Shown here one piece after another: positions 56,473-64,000 of a DNA stretch of 64,000 nt (within the stretch, counting starts at the first letter, position 1; every line of letters starts with the position of its first letter). Under the pieces are notes generated by a model. It did not search any database. It was not told the origin of the DNA and saw only the letters and a program-made list of their open reading frames with translations. Source of the DNA: Cupriavidus alkaliphilus (GTDB lineage Bacteria > Pseudomonadota > Gammaproteobacteria > Burkholderiales > Burkholderiaceae); assembly GCF_900094595.1 (NCBI RefSeq), contig NZ_FMAD01000006.1, positions 248,001-312,000 of the forward strand. The letters run 5' to 3'. The position numbers and the translations under genes were made by a program.

Positions 56473-57249
56473 ATGTACCAACTCGAAATCGATAATGTCA
56501 GTGTCAACTACGGCACCGCCGGCGGCGCGAAGACGCTGGCCCTGTCGCAGGTCAATCTCACCATGGAGCGCGGCGATTTCGTGGTCGCGCTGGGGGCCTC
56601 GGGCTGTGGCAAGACCACCTTGCTGTCATGCATCGCGGGTTTCATGGAGCCGTCGGAGGGCGAGATCCGGCTGAGCGGCAAGCCCGTGCACGGCCCCGGC
56701 GCCGAACGCGGCGTGGTGTTCCAGAAGCATGCGCTGATGCCATGGCTCAGCGTCGAGGACAACGTTGCGCTGGGCCTGCGCCTGCGCGGCGTGTCCCGCG
56801 CCGAACGGCTGCGCATCGCCCATGAAAAGCTGGCCGCGGTCGGGCTGGAAAGTGTCGCCGCCAAGCCGGTGTACCAGCTCTCGGGCGGCATGCAGCAGCG
56901 CGTGGGGATTGCCCGCGCGCTCGCCTGCGATCCGGCGGTGATGCTGATGGACGAACCGCTGGGCGCGCTCGACGCGCTCACGCGCGAGTCGATCCAGGCA
57001 CTGATCCTGAAGCTGTGGGCGCGCGAGCAGAAGATCGTCTTCTTCATTACGCACAGCGTGGAAGAGGCGCTGTTCCTGGCCACGCGGCTGATCGTGATGA
57101 CGCCCTCGCCCGGACGCATCGCCCATACCTATGAACTGCCGTTCGCGCGCCGCTTCATCGAATGCGGCGACGCCCGCGCGGTCAAGTCCGACCCGGAGTT
57201 CATCCGCTACCGCGAAGAGATCGTCGACCTGATCCATGCCACCGCCTGA
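56473..57249 (+). CDS. tauB: Taurine-type ABC transporter ATPase
   Basis: 258 residues: Walker [11 protein letters not shown]-loop [25 protein letters not shown] signature [15 protein letters not shown], Walker [13 protein letters not shown] and switch His in [17 protein letters not shown]. The sequence matches TauB/SsuB-type ATPases. ATG 56473 is used; a TTG five codons upstream has a better-placed GGAG and may be the true start. It is followed 10 bp later by the permease. Confidence 0.92.
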   Translation: MYQLEIDNVSVNYGTAGGAKTLALSQVNLTMERGDFVVALGASGCGKTTLLSCIAGFMEPSEGEIRLSGKPVHGPGAERGVVFQKHALMPWLSVEDNVALGLRLRGVSRAERLRIAHEKLAAVGLESVAAKPVYQLSGGMQQRVGIARALACDPAVMLMDEPLGALDALTRESIQALILKLWAREQKIVFFITHSVEEALFLATRLIVMTPSPGRIAHTYELPFARRFIECGDARAVKSDPEFIRYREEIVDLIHATA

Positions 57250-57259
57250 GGAGAACCAG

Positions 57260-58135
57260 ATGTCCGCTACCGTCCAACGCATCGAGCCGCCGCCGCATGC
57301 CGGCGCGGCACCCGCGGCCGCACCGGGCCGCCCCATGAAGACCGTGTCGGGCTACCGCCTGCCAGGCGAAGGGTCCAGCTCGCGCATCTCCACCATCACC
57401 GTGGTGCTGCTGCTGGCGCTATGGTGGCTGGCCAGCCATCTGCGCTGGCTGCCGCCGCTGTTCCTGCCCACGCCCGAGTCGATCTTCACCGCCTTTGTCG
57501 ATGCCTGGCAGGGCAACCTGCAGGGCGGCCAGCCGCTGACCGAGCATTTCGCGGCGAGCATGCTGCGCGTGTTCGGCGCGTTCGCGCTGGCGGTCGCCAC
57601 CGCGGTGCCGATCGGCGTGATGATGGGCGTGTCGCGCATCGCCCGCGGCATCTTCGATCCGCCGATCGAGTTCTACCGGCCGCTGCCGCCGCTGGCCTAC
57701 CTGCCGCTGATCGTGATCTGGTTCGGCATCGACGAGACCTCGAAGGTGCTGCTGATCTTCCTGGCCTGCTTCGCGCCGCTGGCGATGTCGGCACAGGCGG
57801 GCGTGCGCTCGGTCACGATCGAACAGATCAACGCGGCGTACTCGATGGGCGCAAGCCCGTGGCAGGTGGTGCGTCATGTGGTGATCCCGGCGGCGCTGCC
57901 CGATATCCTGACCGGCATGCGCATCGCCATCGGCTTCGGCTGGACCACGCTGGTCGCCGCGGAGATGGTGGCGGCCACGGCGGGGCTGGGCCAGATGGTG
58001 CTCAATGCGTCCAACTTCCTGCGCACCGACGTGGTCATCATGGGCATCGTGCTGATCGGGCTGATCGCCTATGTGTTCGACCTGCTGATGCGCAAGCTGG
58101 CCAAGTGGCTGGTGCCCTGGAAGGGGCGGATGTAA
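57260..58135 (+). CDS. tauC: Taurine-type ABC transporter permease
   Basis: 291 residues, about six membrane helices after a cytoplasmic N-terminal tail of some 45 residues. The permease EAA loop appears as 'INAAYSMGASPWQVVRHVVIPAALPDILTGMRIAIGFGWTTLVAAEMV'. TauC/SsuC family. GAGGAG lies 6 nt before ATG. Completes a TauABC-type importer whose desulfonating enzyme is not adjacent; the TauD-type dioxygenase at 39832 is one candidate partner. Confidence 0.92.
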   Translation: MSATVQRIEPPPHAGAAPAAAPGRPMKTVSGYRLPGEGSSSRISTITVVLLLALWWLASHLRWLPPLFLPTPESIFTAFVDAWQGNLQGGQPLTEHFAASMLRVFGAFALAVATAVPIGVMMGVSRIARGIFDPPIEFYRPLPPLAYLPLIVIWFGIDETSKVLLIFLACFAPLAMSAQAGVRSVTIEQINAAYSMGASPWQVVRHVVIPAALPDILTGMRIAIGFGWTTLVAAEMVAATAGLGQMVLNASNFLRTDVVIMGIVLIGLIAYVFDLLMRKLAKWLVPWKGRM

Positions 58136-58142
58136 GGCAGGC

Positions 58143-58186
58143 GGCCCGGGGCCAGGCACGCGTGAACCCGCGCCTAGGCCCCGGCC
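58143..58186. terminator. Bidirectional hairpin between tauC and the sulfatase
   Basis: GGCCCGGGGCCAGGC (58143-58157) and GCCTAGGCCCCGGCC (58172-58186) pair nearly completely around a 14-nt loop. It lies across the 38-bp gap of two convergent genes and overlaps the sulfatase stop. No T-run, but the stem is very strong. Confidence 0.55.
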
Positions 58187-60057
58187 ATGGTCTCCGCTGT
58201 CACTTCCCAGCCAGCATCGATGCCACCGGGCAGCATCTGGCCGCGATCTTCACCCACTTCGCTGTCGATCAGCCGATTCAGCTTTTCATTCATCGCGAGT
58301 ACCAGCTCCGCATGCCGTGCACCTTGCGCAGCCAGATTGGCTGTCTCGGACGGATCGGCCTGAAGGTCGTATAGCTCTACGTCGTTGAATCGGTAGAGCT
58401 CCTCAAGCGTCGCCGGGCGGTTGTGCTGCTTGGGAGAAAAGTAGCGCGCAAAACTGTAGCGCCCGTCATAGACGGCGCGTACGGCCCCGCGTTTCATCAG
58501 GTCGGGGCGAATCCCTGCATGCTTGAGCTGATCTGGCTTCCCGCCGCTCTGCATATAAGCAACTGCCTTGTTGAGGAAGTCGCCATCGATGTAGGCGAGC
58601 ATGTTGTAGCAGAAAAGCGCCCCGTCGCGAATGGCATTCACGTCCGCCTTTTCGGGAGCCGCGAGCAAGCCAGAGAAGTCCTTTCCCGGAAGTCCTTTGA
58701 CAATGCCCGCACGCCGGTCCTCCGCGACACCGGCCATGGCAACCAGCGTCGGCGCAATATCAAGATGCGAGGTGACCGCGCGGCACTGCCTGCCGCCCTG
58801 GTAAGCCGGGTGCGCAACGATCAGGGGAACGTTGTTCTGTTCCCGGTACGACACGGCGCCCTTGGCGTGAAGCTGGTGCGCGCCATCCATGTCGCCATGG
58901 TCGGATGTCAGGATCACGATCGTGCTGTCGGCGAGGCCTGCCGCGTCGAGCTCTGACAATACCGCCGCGATATTGCGATCCACGTCGCGGATACAGTTCA
59001 GGTAGTAGTTGTGGCGTCGCCGCCAGCGCGGGTCCTCGTTCGGGATCTCGCCGACCAGCGCATCGTGCGAGCGCAGGAAGTCTCGGTGCGCAGGCGGACG
59101 CCCCGGTGCGTCAAGGGCCTGCTTCCGGCTCGCCGGAAGCTCGAATTTCCACTGCCGGGCATACAACGGATCGACCGGGTCGCGCGCAACATGCGTGATG
59201 CCGCGCCGGGGCTGGACGGCCGTGCCGGGCGCATCGGTGTCATAGAACATCACGTCGTGCGGGTTCACCAGATTCAGCGCCAGGAACCACGGCTTGCCCT
59301 CGCCCGACAACTCCCGCCCCTTGCTGCGCAGCCAACTCACGCCCATCGCGCCGATGACCCCGTCATGGTCGTAGCCACCGCGGGTGTGGGCGATGATGTC
59401 GCCGATGCCGAAGTAATCCGAGAACCCATAGGATTCCATTTCCGCGGTGAAAATCCGGGTGGGCGTGCCGAGCTTGTTGACGGTCTCGAATTCCTTGTGC
59501 AGGTGCCATTTTCCTTTGTAGGCCGTGTAGTAGCCGGCGTCACGCAGCATGTCACCCACGGTCCTGATTTCCGTCGACATGCTGCCGATCCATGGAAAGT
59601 TCGTGTTGTCGAACATCCGTGTTTGCTGGATATGCTGGCCGGTATAGAGGACGGATCTGGACGGTGTGCAGACGCACGAGTTGATCCGGTGATTGACGAA
59701 TGTCGTGCCACGCCGCATCAGGCGGTTGTGTGCCGGTAGCTCATAATCCGCTGGCAGTTCGCCGGGACGGAAGTAGCGTTCCTGGTCGACCAGGATGAAG
59801 AGGATGTTGTACGGCCGCGCTGGCGCACTGCCCCGGCCAGCCGGCTGGCCGGTTGCAGACAGACCAGGGGCGGCGCCGTTTGCTTCTTTGTCAGCGCCCG
59901 CGCCCAGGGCGATGGCGCCCAGGCCTGCGGCAGTCAGGAATGCGCGCCGGGTCAGTCTGAGAGTGCCGTCCTGGTTGCCGTCCTGGTTGCGGTCCTGGTT
60001 GCCGTCCCGATTGCGATCCCGATTGCGATCCCGATTGCGATCCTGATTGCCGTCCAT
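58174..60057 (-). CDS. Tat-exported cysteine-type sulfatase with N-terminal repeat
   Basis: 627 residues. Residues 2-29 are seven tetrapeptide repeats (DGNQ/DRNR variants), then a Tat-type signal (TRRAFLTAAGLGAIALGAG), then the sulfatase domain. It has metal-site Asp in ILFILVDQERY, the CTPSR motif with Cys130 that is converted to formylglycine, YKGKWHLHKEF, and SDHGDMDGAHQL. The DQ at the first metal site recalls choline-sulfatase and phosphonate-monoester-hydrolase relatives. It would release sulfate from a periplasmic ester, fitting the sulfur-scavenging neighbourhood. Start ATG 60057 has AAGG 6 nt upstream; ATG 60063 is also possible. Confidence 0.9.
   Translation of the reverse strand: MDGNQDRNRDRNRDRNRDGNQDRNQDGNQDGTLRLTRRAFLTAAGLGAIALGAGADKEANGAAPGLSATGQPAGRGSAPARPYNILFILVDQERYFRPGELPADYELPAHNRLMRRGTTFVNHRINSCVCTPSRSVLYTGQHIQQTRMFDNTNFPWIGSMSTEIRTVGDMLRDAGYYTAYKGKWHLHKEFETVNKLGTPTRIFTAEMESYGFSDYFGIGDIIAHTRGGYDHDGVIGAMGVSWLRSKGRELSGEGKPWFLALNLVNPHDVMFYDTDAPGTAVQPRRGITHVARDPVDPLYARQWKFELPASRKQALDAPGRPPAHRDFLRSHDALVGEIPNEDPRWRRRHNYYLNCIRDVDRNIAAVLSELDAAGLADSTIVILTSDHGDMDGAHQLHAKGAVSYREQNNVPLIVAHPAYQGGRQCRAVTSHLDIAPTLVAMAGVAEDRRAGIVKGLPGKDFSGLLAAPEKADVNAIRDGALFCYNMLAYIDGDFLNKAVAYMQSGGKPDQLKHAGIRPDLMKRGAVRAVYDGRYSFARYFSPKQHNRPATLEELYRFNDVELYDLQADPSETANLAAQGARHAELVLAMNEKLNRLIDSEVGEDRGQMLPGGIDAGWEVTAETMAGA
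59971..60054. repeat. 12-bp coding minisatellite, seven copies
   Basis: Seven consecutive 12-bp units encoding DGNQ, DRNR, DRNR, DRNR, DGNQ, DRNQ and DGNQ at codons 2-29 of the sulfatase, plus a partial eighth unit. Three central units are nearly identical. Because the unit is a multiple of three, copy-number changes would keep the frame. Confidence 0.85.
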
Positions 60058-60431
60058 GATCATCCTTCCGCAGGCAAAGCCTTCATCGAACGGATGCCAT
60101 GCAAGCGCGACCGCCCGACACAACCCGGCGCGATGTGCCGGCGACGAACGTCAGATCATGGGACTCAGGCGCAGAGCAAACACCCAAGAGCAGTCTAGTC
60201 ATCCCCATCTTTGCCGGCAAATATGCGCCAGGCTTCCCGCGCTTGTCTTTGTTGCCTGCCGCACGCTTGCCTCTTCTCCGGGAGCGCCGGGCTGGCGTAG
60301 CGCCTGCCGGACCCGGCCACTCGGCGCCCGGTATAATCGCGCTTCCACCCGATTCCCGCTGCCAGCCATGCACGTCCCGATTGCACGTGCCGCCGGCTCC
60401 GGGACTTCGATCTTGTGACAGCAGCAAGCCG
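60058..60431. promoter_or_regulatory. 374-bp divergent intergenic region, sulfatase / LprI-like gene
   Basis: No convincing gene. A perfect -10 box TATAAT lies at 60332-60337 on the plus strand, about 95 bp before the LprI-like start; a matching -35 is not obvious. The sulfatase ribosome-binding site (AAGG) is at its left end. Confidence 0.45.
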
Positions 60432-60770
60432 ATGATCCGCGTCAGCCCTCTCGCCGGCCTTTGCCTGGCAACCGCCGCTCTCACGTTCCCGGGCGCCGCG
60501 CAGGCCGCCACCGACATCGATTGCGACCCGTCAGCCAGGCCGCCCGGCATCAACGAGGCGCAGCGGATGATCTGCGAATCCGCTCTCTTCTCCATGGGCT
60601 ACCAGCGCATCCACGCCGACCAGCAACGGCTGCTCAAGGCGGGCGCGATCACCCCGGCCGATGTCGCGGCGTTCCGCGGAAAGCGGGATCGGTGCGGCTC
60701 GGCCGCCTGCCTGGATGCGGTATTCCGGGAGTGGCGGGCTTTCGCGGCCCAGGCCCGCGCCAGGCCTTAG
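60432..60770 (+). CDS. Small secreted LprI-like (DUF1311-type) protein
   Basis: 112 residues with a signal peptide (GLCLATAALTFPGAAQA). The mature part has four cysteines in the LprI-like spacing: DCDPSARPPGINEAQRMIC at the start and RDRCGSAACLDAVFREW at the end. LprI-type proteins are periplasmic or lipoprotein lysozyme inhibitors, but many members are uncharacterised. No strong ribosome-binding site. Driven by the TATAAT promoter upstream. Confidence 0.7.
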   Translation: MIRVSPLAGLCLATAALTFPGAAQAATDIDCDPSARPPGINEAQRMICESALFSMGYQRIHADQQRLLKAGAITPADVAAFRGKRDRCGSAACLDAVFREWRAFAAQARARP

Positions 60771-60838
60771 GCGCCGTCTGCTCAGCCCGCTGCGGAAGCC
60801 GCCCGATGCCGCCGGGCATGCCCGCCGCCCGGCCTTGA

Positions 60839-60844
60839 TACAAT
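60839..60844 (+). promoter_or_regulatory. -10 box of proQ
   Basis: TACAAT 25 bp before the proQ start codon, a 5-of-6 match to the -10 consensus. It would give a very short leader. No clear -35. Confidence 0.35.
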
Positions 60845-60869
60845 CCCGGTTCACACAACGGCAGACATC

Positions 60870-61586
60870 ATGGGCTTCGAACAACTGGCAGCACTCAGGG
60901 ACCAACTCGCCAAGAAGGCGGCCGCCGAATCCAGGAAGGGCGAGCGCAAGGGCCCGCGCCAAGGCGCGGCCGCCGGCGCCACCGGCGACGCGTCCAAGGG
61001 CACGTCCAAGGGCGCATCCAAGGGCGCGCCGAAGCGCCCCCGTGACGGCGAGCGCACTGGCGCCAGTGCAAACACGCCCGCGGGCGCCAAGGGCCGCCGC
61101 GCGGCGCCTGCCGCGGCGCCGGCCAAGCCGGTCGATCCGGTGGTGCATTCCATTGCCCGGCTGCAGAAGCACTTCCCCAAGGCCTTCCCCAAGAACCCGG
61201 CCCCCAAGGTGCCGCTGAAGATCGGCACCTTCGAAGACCTGACCCAGCATGCGGCAAAGCTGGGCCTGGACGAGGCCGAGCTGCGCGAGGCGATCCGCAC
61301 CTGGTGCAGCGGCGCGCGCTACTGGTCGTGCATGGTGGAAGGCGCCAAGCGGCTGGACCTGGACGGCAACGAGGCCGGCGTGGTCACCCTGGCGGATGCC
61401 AAGCGCGCCCAGCAACTGAAGGCGCGCCGCGCCGGCGCCGCGCGCCAGAAGGCCAAGGCTGCAGCGCCTGCAGCCGCTGCGGCGCCCGACGCTCCGGCCG
61501 CGGCGGAGCCAGCCGCGGCGCCTGCCGAGGCACAGGCACAGGCACAGGCGACGCCGGCTGCGCCTGATACCCCGGAAACGCCCTGA
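60870..61586 (+). CDS. proQ: ProQ/FinO-domain RNA chaperone
   Basis: 238 residues. The central ProQ/FinO domain (about 88-175) shows 'IARLQKHFPKAFP', 'VPLKIGTFEDLTQHAAKLGLDEAELREAIRTWCSGARYWSCM' and 'LDLDGNEAGVVTLADAKRAQQ'. It is flanked by a basic Lys/Gly/Ser N-terminal region containing a triple SKGT/A repeat and by an Ala/Pro-rich acidic tail. FinO-domain proteins bind structured sRNAs and mRNA 3' ends. The low-complexity arms are typical of beta-proteobacterial homologues and probably add non-specific RNA binding. Confidence 0.9.
   Translation: MGFEQLAALRDQLAKKAAAESRKGERKGPRQGAAAGATGDASKGTSKGASKGAPKRPRDGERTGASANTPAGAKGRRAAPAAAPAKPVDPVVHSIARLQKHFPKAFPKNPAPKVPLKIGTFEDLTQHAAKLGLDEAELREAIRTWCSGARYWSCMVEGAKRLDLDGNEAGVVTLADAKRAQQLKARRAGAARQKAKAAAPAAAAAPDAPAAAEPAAAPAEAQAQAQATPAAPDTPETP
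60993..61028. repeat. Three 12-bp repeats within proQ
   Basis: TCCAAGGGC followed by ACG, GCA or GCG, three times in tandem, encoding SKGT, SKGA, SKGA in the basic N-terminal arm. Confidence 0.75.
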
Positions 61587-61589
61587 CCC

Positions 61590-61613
61590 GCGCCGCCGGC
61601 CGTCCGGCGGCGC
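61590..61613. terminator. Perfect 10-bp hairpin between convergent proQ and acyl-CoA dehydrogenase
   Basis: GCGCCGCCGG-CCGT-CCGGCGGCGC fills the 27-bp gap between the two stop codons. No T-run on either strand, but position and strength suggest a shared terminator or RNA end-stabiliser. Confidence 0.55.
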
Positions 61614-62753
61614 CTATCCCAGCACCGCGCGCGCGATCACGGTCCGCTGGATTTCCGACGAGCCCTCGTAGATGCGCAGGATGCGCGCATCGCGCACCAG
61701 CCGCTCCAGCGGCATTTCCCTCGTGAAACCGTAGCCGCCGTGGATCTGCAGCGCGGCATCGGTGACGAAGCCCACCATTTCCGACGCATAGAGCTTGGCC
61801 ATCGACGCCTGCTCGGTAAAGGGCTCTCCGTCGCGGCGCCGCGCCGCGGCCTGCAGCGTCAGCAGCCAGGCCGCCTCCAGCCGCGTGCGCATGTCCGCGA
61901 ACATCCATTGCAGGCCCTGCTTGCGCGCCAGCGGCTCGCCGCCCACCTGGCGCTGCCGGGCCCAGTCCACCGCGCAGGCCAGCGCCGCCTCGGCAATGCC
62001 CAGGCTGGTAGCGGCCACGTCTAGCCGGCTGTTGTCGAGCACCTTCATCGCGGTGCGGAATCCCGTGCCCTCAGGCCCCAGCCGGTTGGCGGCGGGCACG
62101 AAGCAGTCGAGCGCCACCTCATGGGCCGGCGCGCCATGGATGCCCATCAGTTTCTCGGCCGGCGCCACCTGCACGCCGTCGCTATGCCGGTCCACCACGA
62201 AGGCGCTGATGCCGCGCGTGCCCGCGGCCGGATCGGTCTTGGCATAGACCACGATAAAGTCCGCCGCCTCGGCATTGGAGATAAAGTGCTTGACCCCGCG
62301 CAGCCGGTAGCCATCGCCTTGCGGCGTGGCGCGCGTGGCCATGTCGGCCGGGTTGGAACCGGCGCGCGGCTCGGTCAGCGCGAACGCACCCAGCCGCGTG
62401 CCGGCCGCCGCGTCGGGCAGGTAGCGCGCACGCTGGCTGTCGTCGCCGCCGATCAGGATGGAATCGGTGGCCAGGTAATGCGCGCCGAGCATCGACGAGG
62501 TCGAAGCGCAGGCTTTGGCAACCTCCGCCAGCGACAGGATCAGCGCCACTGGCGAAGTCTCCGTGCCGCCCCACCGTTCCGGCAGGTTCATCCCCATCAG
62601 GCCCAGTTCGGCCAGTTGCGGCACATAGCGCGTGGTGGACGTTTCCGCGCGGTCCACTTCGGCCGCCTTCGGCGCCAGTTCGCTCTGCGCGAAGCGGCCG
62701 ATGGCATCGGCGATTTCCAGGTCGCCCGGCTCGACGCCCAGTCGTTTAAGCAT
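61614..62753 (-). CDS. Acyl-CoA dehydrogenase
   Basis: 379 residues of the FAD acyl-CoA dehydrogenase family: 'LGAFALTEPRAGSNPADMATRA', 'GVKHFISNAEAADFIVVYAKT', 'QRQVGGEPLARKQGLQWMFADM' and the closing 'LQIHGGYGFTREMPLERLVRDARILRIYEGSSEIQR', whose YEG carries the catalytic Glu. Short-chain acyl specificity is likely. AAGGAG lies 7 nt before ATG 62753, within the last codons of the CoA-transferase gene (8-bp overlap), so the two act together on one acid. Confidence 0.93.
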   Translation of the reverse strand: MLKRLGVEPGDLEIADAIGRFAQSELAPKAAEVDRAETSTTRYVPQLAELGLMGMNLPERWGGTETSPVALILSLAEVAKACASTSSMLGAHYLATDSILIGGDDSQRARYLPDAAAGTRLGAFALTEPRAGSNPADMATRATPQGDGYRLRGVKHFISNAEAADFIVVYAKTDPAAGTRGISAFVVDRHSDGVQVAPAEKLMGIHGAPAHEVALDCFVPAANRLGPEGTGFRTAMKVLDNSRLDVAATSLGIAEAALACAVDWARQRQVGGEPLARKQGLQWMFADMRTRLEAAWLLTLQAAARRRDGEPFTEQASMAKLYASEMVGFVTDAALQIHGGYGFTREMPLERLVRDARILRIYEGSSEIQRTVIARAVLG

Positions 62754-63972
62754 GTTGTTTCTCCTTGCTGAATTCGTGCGCGGCCAGGATGGCCCCGGTG
62801 TGCTGCCCCAGCTCAGGCGCGGGCGTGACACGGTTGGGGCCATACCCCGAGAACTTCACCGGCTGCGACGGCAGCCGCAGCGTGCTTCCATCCGGCCCGG
62901 CCACTTCGGTCAGCAGGCCGCGATGGACGGCCTGCTCGCTTTCCAGCGCCTGCCTGACATTGCGGATCGGCGCCACCGGAATGCCCGCCGCGCCCAGCAC
63001 GCGGTTCACCTCGGCGACGGTCAGGCCTGACGACCACGCCTCCAGCCCGGCGCGCAGCGCGGGCTCGAAGCGGCAGCGCGATTCGTCATCGGCAAAGCGC
63101 GGGTCATGCGCCATCTCCGGGCAGCCGATGGTTTCTGCCAGCGTGTGGAACAGCTTGTTGTTGAGCACCGCCACCACGTAGAACCCGTCCGCGGCGCGGT
63201 ACACGCCGAACGGCGCGGATGACGGATGGCGGTTGCCCACCCGCTGCGGCGCCCGCCCGGTGGCGGCATAGCGCGCGACCAGCGTCGCGCTCAGGCTCAG
63301 CGTCGCGTCGAACATCGAGACATCGACATGCGTGCCGCGCCCGTTCTTCTCGCGCGCCAGCAGCGCCGCCAGCACGCCCCATGAGGCAAAGAGCCCGCTG
63401 ACCGCATCGGAGACCGCCTCGCCCAGCATGGTCGGCGCACCGTCGGGCGCGCCGGTGGCATCCATCAGCCCGCACATCGCCTGCAGGATGATGTCGTAGG
63501 CAGGCCGGTGCGATTCGGGCCCGGTCTGGCCGAAGCCCGACACGCTCGCATAGACCAGCGACGGATTCAGCGCCCGCAGCGCCTCGTAGCCGATGCCGAG
63601 CTTGTCCGCCACGCCCGGGCGGAAGTTCTCCACCACCACGTCGGCGCGGGCGCACAGCGCGCGGGCCAGCTCCAGCCCCGCCGCCGTCTTCAAATCGATG
63701 ACGATGCTCTGCTTGTTGCGGTTCATCGCCGCGAACAGCCCGCTCCTGCCCCCGACGAAGGGCCCGACGGCGCGGTAGTCGTCGCCGCCGGGCGGCTCGA
63801 TCTTGATCACCTCGGCGCCCAGGTCGCCCAGCAGCGCCGTGCAATAGGGCCCCGCCAGCACCCGCGAAAAATCGATCACGCGGATGCCGGCCAGCGGCAG
63901 GTCGGAATGGGGGGAATGGGTGGAATCGCTGGACGGATCCAAGGCTTGCTCCTCGATGGCTTGCAAGCGCAT
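62746..63972 (-). CDS. Class III CoA-transferase (CaiB/BaiF family)
   Basis: 408 residues with the family hallmarks 'LAGIRVIDFSRVLAGPYCTALLGDLGAEVIKIEPPGGDDYR', 'RNKQSIVIDLKTAAG', 'VENFRPGVADKLGIGYEAL', the catalytic Asp in RPAYDIILQAM and 'GRGTHVDVSMFDATLS'. It moves CoA between carboxylates, activating a substrate that the coupled acyl-CoA dehydrogenase then oxidises. An in-frame stop at 63997-63999 confirms that the start is inside the window. No ribosome-binding site is visible before ATG 63972. Confidence 0.92.
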   Translation of the reverse strand: MRLQAIEEQALDPSSDSTHSPHSDLPLAGIRVIDFSRVLAGPYCTALLGDLGAEVIKIEPPGGDDYRAVGPFVGGRSGLFAAMNRNKQSIVIDLKTAAGLELARALCARADVVVENFRPGVADKLGIGYEALRALNPSLVYASVSGFGQTGPESHRPAYDIILQAMCGLMDATGAPDGAPTMLGEAVSDAVSGLFASWGVLAALLAREKNGRGTHVDVSMFDATLSLSATLVARYAATGRAPQRVGNRHPSSAPFGVYRAADGFYVVAVLNNKLFHTLAETIGCPEMAHDPRFADDESRCRFEPALRAGLEAWSSGLTVAEVNRVLGAAGIPVAPIRNVRQALESEQAVHRGLLTEVAGPDGSTLRLPSQPVKFSGYGPNRVTPAPELGQHTGAILAAHEFSKEKQHA

Positions 63973-63992
63973 GGCTTGGGTTTCATGGCTTG
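63956..63992. repeat. Three ATGGCTTG repeats around the CoA-transferase start
   Basis: ATGGCTTG at 63956-63963, 63971-63978 and 63985-63992 (15- and 14-bp spacing). The start codon of the leftward CoA-transferase gene overlaps the middle copy. Possible regulatory or slippage-derived repeat. Confidence 0.6.
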
Positions 63993-64000
63993 CGTTTCAG

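Overview
The window is GC-rich (roughly two-thirds G+C by eye) chromosomal DNA from a beta-proteobacterium. It most resembles Cupriavidus or a close Burkholderiaceae relative. The reasons are four orphan Bug/TctC solute receptors, many LysR/AraC/GntR-controlled catabolic operons, and a dihydroxypropanesulfonate locus of the type characterised in Cupriavidus pinatubonensis. I see no insertion sequences, prophage, CRISPR array, rRNA or convincing tRNA. It looks like an accessory, metabolically versatile replicon segment in which nearly every base is coding.

Layout. 1-4.4 kb: a coupled set (FMN-oxidase-like partial gene, a divergent adenylosuccinate-synthetase paralogue, a RidA-like protein), an AraC regulator and a divergent arylformamidase-like hydrolase. 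4.4-17 kb: a sulfonate catabolic block read leftward, hpsN-hpsO-hpsU-hpsP-suyA-suyB-slcC-comC-Bug-gntR. A divergent LacI-type regulator and a second Bug receptor lie on its right. 17-23 kb: a MoxR/DUF58/VWA cluster with a trypsin-like protease, then a secreted duplicated-domain protein. 23-28 kb: split transketolase, MFS, SDR and LysR. 28-34 kb: an AadA-type nucleotidyltransferase with a small membrane protein, a Bug receptor, a MocR/PaiB divergent pair and a LysE exporter. 33.6-37.6 kb: M81 peptidase, MFS and a divergent LysR. 37.6-43.3 kb: Bug, BKACE, TauD-type dioxygenase, quinone oxidoreductase, a divergent AraC regulator and a thioesterase. 43.5-45.6 kb: an SBP56/methanethiol-oxidase family protein overlapping a membrane protein. 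45.6-49.8 kb: urate catabolism (uraD, LysR, MFS, two HIU hydrolases, one with a Tat-like signal). 49.8-54 kb: HxlR/MFS divergent pair, a secreted protein and a zinc-ribbon protein. 54-60 kb: taurine/sulfonate ABC transporter with two binding proteins and a Tat-exported sulfatase. 60-64 kb: LprI-like protein, ProQ/FinO, acyl-CoA dehydrogenase and class III CoA-transferase.

How it works together. The dominant theme is organosulfur use. DHPS enters through HpsU, HpsO/HpsP interconvert its enantiomers, and HpsN oxidises (R)-DHPS to (R)-sulfolactate. SlcC/ComC interconvert sulfolactate enantiomers, and SuyAB cleaves (R)-sulfolactate to pyruvate and sulfite. Elsewhere lie a TauD-type dioxygenase, a TauABC-type importer, a sulfatase and a methanethiol-oxidase homologue. 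Sulfite export or oxidation is not encoded here.

Regulatory signals seen: two LacI-type operators between hpsN and its regulator; a matching pair of GntR-type palindromes before suyA and gntR, the first beside a near-consensus promoter; inverted repeats before the HxlR/MFS, MocR/PaiB and AraC/QOR pairs; and hairpins between sulfonate-operon genes. Thirteen catabolic genes share the same GGAGACA ribosome-binding block. The least explained unit is the PurA-paralogue operon at the left edge.
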